A stretch of DNA of 13,499 bases, from NCBI GenBank assembly GCA_024643305.1, contig JAHENE010000027.1, positions 1-13,499 on the forward strand, read 5' to 3'. Of this stretch, positions 7,985-13,380 are shown piece after piece. This DNA comes from Thiobacillaceae bacterium. Lineage in GTDB: Bacteria > Pseudomonadota > Gammaproteobacteria > Burkholderiales > Thiobacillaceae. The number at the start of each line of letters is the position of its first letter. Within the stretch, counting starts at the first letter, position 1. The translations under genes and the position numbers were made by a program. Below the pieces are notes generated by a model that saw only the letters and a program-made list of their open reading frames with translations, was not told where the DNA came from and made no database searches.

Positions 7985-8441
7985 TTTGCGACGCAAGCTC
8001 CAGCAGTGGCGTGCGCTCCAATCCTGGGAACGCCGTCTGTTGATCAAATTGTCTTTTCTGCTGCCCATGACCTGGCTTGCGCTGAGCATATTCGGATTTA
8101 ATCGCGCACGGCGCATGGCCGAATTTGAACTGCCGGACAACACAAGCGTACCCAACGAACCCGCCATGGAACGAGCACAGCGAATAGCGCAACTCGCCGC
8201 CATTGCATCCAGCCATGGCATCTACAAGGCAAACTGCCTGAAACAATCCCTGGTCCTTTGCTGGCTGTTAAGACGGCAGGGAATGCCCGCGCAAATAAAA
8301 ATCGGCGTAATCCCTAACGTACAACCCTTTCAGGCGCATGCCTGGGTTGAGCTGGTCAACATTCCATTGGGCCAGCAAGTCAACGAATACAGACCATTTG
8401 ATCATCTGCCGCTTGACCACGAAAAGCCATCAATGTCATGA
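7977..8441 (+). CDS. Lasso peptide B2 leader peptidase (transglutaminase-like cysteine protease)
   Basis: About 154 residues. B2 proteins cut the leader at the junction with the core, usually two residues after a conserved Thr. The catalytic Cys is C87 in ANCLKQSLVLCWLL and the His is H121 in AHAWVEL; both sit in the canonical lasso B2 context (CLxxSL...WLLRRxG, then AHAWVE). The usual third residue, an Asp in a 'vND' segment, reads N136-E137 here. The N terminus (residues ~1-45) is a basic amphipathic helix plus a hydrophobic stretch, as in other B2 proteins. All possible starts are TTG (7968, 7977, 7986). 7977 is chosen because GCAGG sits 11 bases upstream, giving an 8-base overlap with B1. 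The stop overlaps the methyltransferase ATG (ATGA), implying coupled translation. Confidence 0.88.
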   Translation: MNNLRRKLQQWRALQSWERRLLIKLSFLLPMTWLALSIFGFNRARRMAEFELPDNTSVPNEPAMERAQRIAQLAAIASSHGIYKANCLKQSLVLCWLLRRQGMPAQIKIGVIPNVQPFQAHAWVELVNIPLGQQVNEYRPFDHLPLDHEKPSMS

Positions 8442-9562
8442 GTTATTCTCAAATTGGTTCGCATCGTTCCATGGTGTTCGACGAGTTTCGCAATGACCTC
8501 TATGTACAGGCCATTCGCAATCTTGTCACACCGGATTTCGTGGTACTGGATCTGGGGGCCGGGCTAGGGGTACACGGTTTGATTGCGGCGGCTGCGGGGG
8601 CAAAGCGGGTTTATCTGGTCGAACCAGAACCGATTGTCAAAATTGCCATGGAAATAGCGCGTGCAAATGGCTTGGCAGACCGGATTGTGGTGCTGGAAGG
8701 CAAGATTGAAGAAGTCGAACTGCCCGAGCAAGTTGATCTCATCATTTCGGTGTTTACCGGCAACCTTCTTTTTAGCGAAGATCTCCTGCCCTCGCTTTTC
8801 CATGCCCGCGACCGTTACTTGAAGCCCGGTGGCAAACTCATCCCCGACCTTGCCGAACTGCTGCTCGCCCCGGTGTCCGCGCCGGAACTGCATGCCAAAT
8901 ACGTCGGCCGCTGGTCCGAGCCGAATATGGGATTAGACTTTTCGGCTGGCCGCCGTTTTGCAGCCAATGAGATTCTTTGGCTGAACCGGGGGGAATTAAA
9001 GGTCGAGCGGCTTGGCCCCGGGGCTGCTCTTTCCGCCATCGACTTGACGACCGCGACCAAGGCCGATTGCCAGGGTGAAGCGGTCTGCCACATCAACACA
9101 TCCGGCTTGTGCCATGGGCTCTTGGGCTGGATCAGGATGCGCCTGGGCGACGAATGGCTGAGCACCGACCCGGCCGGCCCCGAAGTGCATTGGCAGCCGG
9201 TCTTGCTGCCAATCGAACCGCCCCTGCAGCTGGAGCGGGACGAGGAGGTTGTCATCAAGTTGCAACGCCCGGCAAAGGGTGACTGGACTTGGGGTTTGGC
9301 GGCGGTTGCCGGCACGCGCAGGCATTCCAGTTTCCTGGCGCGTGCAGATGGGCCGCGGCGATTGCAAAAGATGGCGCCCGACAACTGCCCGGGGATTAGT
9401 GCAAACGGTGAAAATGTCCTGCGTATTCTGGAAATGATGCGAGAGGGGGCAAGCAACAGGGATATCGCACAGACACTTGCCGACAGCCGCCAAGAGGGTT
9501 TCCGGGATATTGAAGAAGCGATGCAAGCAGTTCAACGATTGGCCCTTCGTTATGCAAAATGA
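8438..9562 (+). CDS. PRMT-like SAM-dependent methyltransferase in the lasso cluster
   Basis: A 374-residue class I methyltransferase whose first ~150 residues follow protein arginine methyltransferases closely. It has GSHRSMVFDEFRN (7-19), SAM motif I VLDLGAGLG (36-44), the ribose-binding acid E62 in YLVEP, EGKIEEVEL (87-95), and the substrate loop S104-V-F-T-G-N-L-L-F-S-E114. In PRMTs that loop is SEWMGYxLxxE with two catalytic glutamates. Here the first is Val105 and only Glu114 remains, so guanidine methylation is doubtful. A beta-barrel-like middle follows. The last ~60 residues (312-374) form a separate helical, winged-helix-like tail (MMREGASNRDIAQTLAD). The substrate is presumably the precursor or mature lasso peptide, inferred from context only. 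It overlaps B2 by ATGA and precedes the cyclase by 45 bases. Confidence 0.85.
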   Translation: MSYSQIGSHRSMVFDEFRNDLYVQAIRNLVTPDFVVLDLGAGLGVHGLIAAAAGAKRVYLVEPEPIVKIAMEIARANGLADRIVVLEGKIEEVELPEQVDLIISVFTGNLLFSEDLLPSLFHARDRYLKPGGKLIPDLAELLLAPVSAPELHAKYVGRWSEPNMGLDFSAGRRFAANEILWLNRGELKVERLGPGAALSAIDLTTATKADCQGEAVCHINTSGLCHGLLGWIRMRLGDEWLSTDPAGPEVHWQPVLLPIEPPLQLERDEEVVIKLQRPAKGDWTWGLAAVAGTRRHSSFLARADGPRRLQKMAPDNCPGISANGENVLRILEMMREGASNRDIAQTLADSRQEGFRDIEEAMQAVQRLALRYAK

Positions 9563-9607
9563 TGGGTAATCGTAAAAGATGAAAACCGCACCCAGACATC
9601 GCACGCC

Positions 9608-11479
9608 ATGAGCGGCATCGCCGGAATTATCCGATTTGACGGCGCTCCAATCGAGCGCGGCTTGGTGGAAAAAATGACTACGGCCATGTCGCACCGCGGG
9701 CCGGACGGCATCAACCATTGGATTAAGGGCTCGGTCGCTCTCGGCCAGTGCATGCTGCGCACCACGCCAGAATCCCTCGAAGAAACCCAGCCGCTTACCA
9801 GTGAGGACCAAAGCCTGGTGCTGGTCATGGATGGCCGGGTTGATAACTGGGAGGAGTTGCGAAAAGAATTGCTAGGTCGGGGAGTTGTCCTGCGTAGCCG
9901 TGCCGATGCAGAGCTCATGCTCAGATCTTATGAGCTCTGGGGCGAGGATTGTCTGTCGCATATTGATGGCGATTTTGCCCTTGTGATCTGGAATGCGCGT
10001 CGGCAAGAAGTCTTTTGTGCTCGTGACCGGGTAGGCAATAAACCCTTTAATTACTACTGGGATGGAAAGTCACTCTACTTCGCGACTGAGCTACATGCGA
10101 TTTTGGCCCTGCCGGGCATAAAGCAGGTATTCAACGAGGGCTTGCTGGCGGAATATCTGGCCAACGAGTGGTACAGCCGCGATGAGACTTTCTGGAAGGG
10201 GGTCATGCGTTTGATGGGAGCGCACCATATGACTGTCTCTGCAAGCGGAATCAAGATACAAAAATACTGGCAGCCTGATCTTTGGGCAACTTTGCCATAC
10301 AAAAGGGACGAAGAATACGTAGAGCACTATCGAACATTGTTTGCCGACGTCGTGCGGCGCACGTCACGTTCACATTTGCCAATTGCCTTTGAAGTAAGCG
10401 GCGGACTGGATTCGTCTGCATTGTTTGCCATGGCCGAGCATCTTCGGCGTCGGCGGCAATTGCCGGCACCGGCGATTAGTGGCTATACCTTGGATTACCA
10501 TGATGACGTCAATGCAAACGAGTTGGAATATAGCCGAGCAGTAGGACAGCATCTTGGCGTTCATGTGAAGGAAATACCACCAACCCAGATGCAGCTGTCC
10601 TGGTATCAAAACTGGGCAAAAAAGTATCGTGAAATGCCAAGCTCACCCAATGCCGTACAGGCAATAGGACTCAGGCATGCTGCTCAACGGGATGGGGCGA
10701 GGGTAATCGTGGCGGGCGTGGGTGGAGACGAGTGGGTAGGGATGCCATGGACGGGGGCCTATTACGCTGAAGAATTGGCCCTGCGTCAGTGGCGAAATGT
10801 TTTAACTTGCCTTAAACATGATGTCAACGATCTAGGGTTTTCTCAGGCGCTGTGGTGGTTGTTTCGGCACGGGGCGGTGCCAGTGGCGCCTGAGACTCTC
10901 AAGAGACTGTTGCGTAAGTTCCGTAGGGTAAAAAAAATAAAATCTTGGCTTTCGTCGGATTTGCAAAGAGTGCATGACGAGCGGCGGAATCGCTTAAGAA
11001 TCCACGTACCCAAGCATCTCGCACGACGCGGCCAGCGCATCCAGACGCTGATTTATGAAGATGCTTATGAAGCTTCTGGCCGAGAATTCGAAGACAGGCT
11101 GTCCAGTAGTTTGCAACTGGAATTGCGCAGACCCTTCTTCAATCACGCAATCATTCAGTTTGCCTTTTCCACCCCGGAGCGACTTCGGTCAAGGGGGCAT
11201 GTAACCAAGTGGCTGCATCGACAGGCCATGAACGGGTTATTGCCTGACCTAGTTCTTAACCGCCCCACCAAGGCTGATTTCATGATTGCCTTCCGCCGTT
11301 ACCTGGATGGTCTGAGGAAAGAACTGGCCGATGAGGTTGTGCCACGCCGGGCTGCATGGCTTAATGCGGATCAGGCCAGGGTAATTATTGAGCATTATCA
11401 AGATGATGGTTATGCAGGCCGGGCAGAATGGTGGCTGTGGGCGTTGTTAGGCTGTGATGCTTTGCCTAACGACAATTAG
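9608..11479 (+). CDS. Lasso cyclase C (asparagine-synthetase-like)
   Basis: A 623-residue AsnB homologue. In lasso biosynthesis this enzyme uses ATP to adenylate the side chain of an Asp or Glu at core position 7-9, then joins it to the freed N terminus. The N-terminal glutaminase-like domain keeps HRGPDG and DGDFALVIWN. The nucleophilic Cys2 of true asparagine synthetases is replaced (Met-Ser-Gly-Ile-Ala-Gly-Ile), so no ammonia channelling is expected, as is usual for lasso cyclases. The synthetase domain has the PP-loop S264-G-G-L-D-S269 and GVGGDEWVGM near residue 370. The reading frame is intact. From about 10000 onward the gene is visibly lower in GC than the purine genes. It is followed by the precursor, an order different from the classic A-C-B arrangement. 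Confidence 0.92.
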   Translation: MSGIAGIIRFDGAPIERGLVEKMTTAMSHRGPDGINHWIKGSVALGQCMLRTTPESLEETQPLTSEDQSLVLVMDGRVDNWEELRKELLGRGVVLRSRADAELMLRSYELWGEDCLSHIDGDFALVIWNARRQEVFCARDRVGNKPFNYYWDGKSLYFATELHAILALPGIKQVFNEGLLAEYLANEWYSRDETFWKGVMRLMGAHHMTVSASGIKIQKYWQPDLWATLPYKRDEEYVEHYRTLFADVVRRTSRSHLPIAFEVSGGLDSSALFAMAEHLRRRRQLPAPAISGYTLDYHDDVNANELEYSRAVGQHLGVHVKEIPPTQMQLSWYQNWAKKYREMPSSPNAVQAIGLRHAAQRDGARVIVAGVGGDEWVGMPWTGAYYAEELALRQWRNVLTCLKHDVNDLGFSQALWWLFRHGAVPVAPETLKRLLRKFRRVKKIKSWLSSDLQRVHDERRNRLRIHVPKHLARRGQRIQTLIYEDAYEASGREFEDRLSSSLQLELRRPFFNHAIIQFAFSTPERLRSRGHVTKWLHRQAMNGLLPDLVLNRPTKADFMIAFRRYLDGLRKELADEVVPRRAAWLNADQARVIIEHYQDDGYAGRAEWWLWALLGCDALPNDN

Positions 11480-11491
11480 TATCGGTATACT
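11462..11491 (+). promoter_or_regulatory. Candidate sigma70 promoter for the precursor gene
   Basis: TTGCCT at 11462-11467 and TATACT at 11486-11491 are separated by 18 bases, a good sigma70 match that lies over the last codons of the cyclase. A second candidate is TTAGTA (11476-11481) and TATATT (11499-11504), 17 bases apart. Either would start a transcript some 30-45 bases before the precursor ATG. The stretch is AT-rich compared with the cluster. Function is inferred from sequence only. Confidence 0.45.
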
Positions 11492-11540
11492 TCATGGATA
11501 TATTCTTTGTGTAAAGACAGAAACTGAAAGGATGTTGCAA

Positions 11541-11933
11541 ATGCAAAATAAAACACCGTCCAGCCTCCCATCAATAAATAGTGATATTGGGGGCAAAAAA
11601 AAATATCAGAAGCCGGAATTAAAGACTTACGGCACCGTTAAGAACTTGACCCAAGCTACCGGAAGCGTCAATGGAGACGCAGGTCAAGGCATGATGCCTT
11701 CGGATCGGGCGCTCAAAGAGAACATTAACCGAATTGGTTCTCACCCTTTTGGGTTTGGTCTCTACTTGTTCGATTACAAGCCAGAATACCGCGACATTTT
11801 TGGCCATGGCCGCCAGTTCGGTGTGATGGCGCAGGAAGTTGAAACTGTCATGCCGGAGGCCGTTGGCATTCGGCCAGAGGGTTACAAAGTGGTCTACTAC
11901 GCAATGCTCGGAATTACTCAAACAATCCATTAA
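11541..11933 (+). CDS. Lasso precursor fused to a Peptidase S74 autoprotease/chaperone domain
   Basis: A 130-residue protein with three parts. Residues 1-38 are a lasso leader: Tyr22-x-x-Pro25-x-Leu27-x3-Gly31-x5-Thr37. Residues 39-54 are a short Gly/Ala-rich segment that I propose as the core. Residues 54-130 are a Peptidase S74 domain, opening S54-D-R-A-L-K59-E-N-I and continuing with FGFGLYLFDYKPEYRD, RQFGVMAQEVETVMPEAV and EGYKVVYYAMLGI. S74 domains are self-cleaving chaperones of phage tail spikes and of the eukaryotic Myrf protein. The domain stops soon after the last conserved block, so the usual C-terminal helices are missing. ATG 11541 is chosen for GAAAGGA at 11526-11532; in-frame ATGs at 11454 and 11532 are less likely. 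A lone S74 protein could be called a tail-fibre protein, but no phage genes are nearby and the leader is cluster-matched. Confidence 0.85.
   Translation: MQNKTPSSLPSINSDIGGKKKYQKPELKTYGTVKNLTQATGSVNGDAGQGMMPSDRALKENINRIGSHPFGFGLYLFDYKPEYRDIFGHGRQFGVMAQEVETVMPEAVGIRPEGYKVVYYAMLGITQTIH
11604..11651 (+). other. Lasso leader recognition motif in the precursor
   Basis: Codons for Tyr22 to Thr37. If the core starts at Ala39, Tyr is at -17, Pro at -14, Leu at -12 and Thr at -2. These are the positions known from lasso leaders that bind B1 proteins and are cut by B2 two residues after Thr. The agreement at all four positions is what fixes the proposed core start. Confidence 0.82.
11655..11702 (+). 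other. Proposed lasso core, Ala39-Ser54 (16 residues)
   Basis: The segment reads ATGSVNGDAGQGMMPS. Ala1 follows Thr(-2)-Gln(-1), and Asp8 (codon 11676-11678) is the only acidic residue, giving an eight-residue Ala1-Asp8 ring and an eight-residue tail. Ala at position 1 is known in some lasso peptides, paeninodin among them. Met13 and Met14 are the only large tail residues that could act as plugs. The C-terminal limit depends on S74 self-cleavage and is inference. Confidence 0.5.
11700..11717 (+). other. Predicted S74 self-cleavage motif (Ser54-Asp55, Lys59)
   Basis: Codons for SDRALK. In endosialidase tail spikes and in Myrf the S74 domain cuts itself at this motif using a Ser and a Lys five residues later. 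Ser54 and Lys59 have the same spacing. Cleavage between Ser54 and Asp55 would separate the leader plus core from the remaining 76 residues. Motif presence is seen; activity is inferred. Confidence 0.6.
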
Positions 11934-11949
11934 CCAAGAAGCGGACTAG

Positions 11950-12891
11950 TTGCTTCAAAGTGAGCTGCTCACGCTTGCAAGAGGTGGGCAGTTTGCATTT
12001 TCTGCCCTTGTGTTCCTTGTGACAGGCACCCCAACCCTACCCATTTTCAAAGTGTGCACCTCAAGGGAGCAGGTATCCATAGGCGCAGATCCGTTTCATA
12101 AATGGATTTTTCCAGATGGGACGCTCTGGGCTAGTTTCTACTATTTAAATGATGGCTACCTGCTGCGCTTCCCCGATCTGGCTGACTTTAGTGTTTCCCT
12201 GGATGGCACAAAGGTGGTGGCCTATCCGGTTGCAGGGGTATCCAAACAGACCGTTGACCATCTCTACCTGAACCAGGTGCTGCCGCAGGCCTTGAGTCGA
12301 CAGTACATGCTGGTGCTGCATGCAGCCGCAATCGAAATAAACAATTTTGCCGTGGCTTTTCTGGGTGTTTCTGGCCAAGGCAAATCCACGCTGGCTGCCA
12401 GTTTTGCTACCAGAGGCTTCCGCTTCCTTACAGACGATGGCCTGCAGCTTGAAAAGAGTGGAAACGTATATCTTGCAAAGCCGAGCCACCCATCGATTCG
12501 GCTTTGGGATGACTCGCGCAGCGCGGTCATGCCGGAAGGCGCCCAGGCAGCACCGCCTGTTGACTACACTCCCAAATCACGCCTGTTGGCGGGTGATGAA
12601 GTTCCGCATTGCGATGAGCCACGCCCTCTTCGCGCCTTGTATTTTTTAGGAGAGGGCAACACGGATATGGTCTCCATCGAGCCAATCAGCGGGCGCGATG
12701 CGATGATAGAACTGGTCAAACATTGCTTCCTGCTCGACATCGAAGAGCGGGAAATGCTGAAACATCACTTTGGCCAACTTACAGAGTTGGCCAAACGTCC
12801 GATATTCTTCCGCCTGGATTATCCAAGGCGATACGAAATGCTGCCAGAGGTAAGGGAAGCCGTGATCCGGCATGCGACGGCATTGCAGTAG
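11950..12891 (+). CDS. HPr-kinase-like lasso peptide kinase
   Basis: A 313-residue protein related to the C-terminal domain of HPr kinase/phosphorylase. Numbering from TTG 11950: VLHAAAI (122-128), the P-loop G139-V-S-G-Q-G-K145-S146-T147, and L-T-D162-D163 after the next helix, as in HprK-like proteins of RiPP clusters. The region before residue 110 (VDHLYLNQVLPQALS) is the linker common to this subfamily. In the paeninodin system a homologue phosphorylates the hydroxyl of the precursor's C-terminal Ser. Here the precursor lies 16 bases upstream, so it is the obvious partner. An in-frame TAG directly precedes the TTG, no ATG lies near, and the ribosome site is weak, so translation may depend on the precursor gene. 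An 'HprK-related kinase A' from non-lasso systems is the alternative. No clear terminator follows. Confidence 0.85.
   Translation: MLQSELLTLARGGQFAFSALVFLVTGTPTLPIFKVCTSREQVSIGADPFHKWIFPDGTLWASFYYLNDGYLLRFPDLADFSVSLDGTKVVAYPVAGVSKQTVDHLYLNQVLPQALSRQYMLVLHAAAIEINNFAVAFLGVSGQGKSTLAASFATRGFRFLTDDGLQLEKSGNVYLAKPSHPSIRLWDDSRSAVMPEGAQAAPPVDYTPKSRLLAGDEVPHCDEPRPLRALYFLGEGNTDMVSIEPISGRDAMIELVKHCFLLDIEEREMLKHHFGQLTELAKRPIFFRLDYPRRYEMLPEVREAVIRHATALQ
12769..12795. repeat. Perfect 11-bp inverted repeat inside the kinase gene
   Basis: TTTGGCCAACT (12769-12779) and AGTTGGCCAAA (12785-12795) are perfect reverse complements around the five-base loop TACAG. The hairpin lies about 100 bases before the kinase stop and has no following T-run, so it is not a typical intrinsic terminator. 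Both arms encode normal protein, so chance is possible. Confidence 0.55.
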
Positions 12892-12939
12892 TAGTGACCC
12901 GCCCCCGCGATTTCAGGCGTCAACCCTAAATATCCCGTA

Positions 12940-12968
12940 TTGCCCATCCTTAAACTTGATCGTACAAT
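12940..12968 (+). promoter_or_regulatory. Sigma70-type promoter before the EPS-associated regulator
   Basis: TTGCCC at 12940-12945 and TACAAT at 12963-12968 are separated by exactly 17 bases. Transcription would start near 12975, only a few bases before the ATG at 12982. It lies in the 90-base gap after the kinase and probably marks the end of the lasso run and the beginning of an EPS transcript. The gap holds no obvious terminator hairpin. Confidence 0.6.
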
Positions 12969-12981
12969 TTCACCCCATAAA

Positions 12982-13380
12982 ATGAACGATCAATCCAACT
13001 CCCCGCCCGAAGCCTGGCGCCTGCAAATGCTTAAAGTATTGCAGGCCAACCCCGGCCTGAGCCAGCGCCAGTTGGCCGCGCAAATGGGCGTAAGCCTGGG
13101 CAAGGCCAACTACTGCCTGCGCGCGCTGGTGGAAAAAGGCCTGATCAAGCTGGGCAACTTTGGCAAAAACCCCAACAAGCGCCAGTACGTCTACATCCTG
13201 ACCCCGGCAGGTCTGGAAGAAAAAACCCGCATCACCCTGGCTTTCCTCAAGCGCAAGGAAACCGAATTCGAATCCATCCGGCGCGAGATCGAGACGCTGA
13301 GAGGCGATCTTGAATCTGCCGCAATGGCAAGGCAGGACGAATCATCCATAACCAACCCAAGTCGGTACTCCAATAAATGA
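12982..13380 (+). CDS. MarR-type EPS-associated transcriptional regulator
   Basis: A 132-residue DNA-binding protein. The N-terminal winged helix-turn-helix spans about residues 10-80: [19 protein letters not shown] (read as helix 1 to 2), then [19 protein letters not shown] as the recognition helix, then a basic wing around [19 protein letters not shown]. The rest is a charged coiled coil ([18 protein letters not shown]) likely used for dimerisation. This layout matches the 'MarR family EPS-associated' regulators found at exopolysaccharide loci of betaproteobacteria. ATG 12982 is chosen over an in-frame TTG at 12940, which would overlap the promoter. No Shine-Dalgarno is visible and the predicted 5' leader is very short. 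Its stop overlaps the next gene by ATGA, tying it to the sugar-nucleotide gene it may control. Confidence 0.88.
   Translation: MNDQSNSPPEAWRLQMLKVLQANPGLSQRQLAAQMGVSLGKANYCLRALVEKGLIKLGNFGKNPNKRQYVYILTPAGLEEKTRITLAFLKRKETEFESIRREIETLRGDLESAAMARQDESSITNPSRYSNK

Noticed and set aside
9608..11479. Housekeeping asparagine synthetase
   Set aside because: The glutaminase Cys2 is replaced by Ser and the gene sits among B1, B2, exporter and precursor, which fits a lasso cyclase.
11454..11540. Earlier ATG (11454) or ATG 11532 as precursor start
   Set aside because: 11454 lies inside the cyclase gene and adds residues unlike a leader; 11532 overlaps the GAAAGGA ribosome site that fits ATG 11541.
11661..11705. 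Gly41 or Gly48 as the first core residue
   Set aside because: Gly41 puts Asp46 at position 6, too close for a normal lasso ring. Gly48 puts Asp55 at position 8 but has no Thr at -2, breaks the leader spacing and uses an S74 motif residue.
11541..11933. Phage tail-fibre gene or prophage remnant
   Set aside because: The S74 domain alone suggests this, but no other phage gene, integrase or attachment repeat is present, and the N terminus is a lasso leader with its cognate B1, B2 and cyclase genes next door.
12769..12795. Intrinsic terminator at the inverted repeat
   Set aside because: No T-run follows and it lies well inside an intact coding frame.
7715..12891. HPr-rel-A type PqqD/HprK system instead of lasso
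   Set aside because: PqqD-like and HprK-like proteins also occur together in that system, but the transglutaminase-like B2, the AsnB-like cyclase and the YxxPxL leader are lasso-specific as a set.
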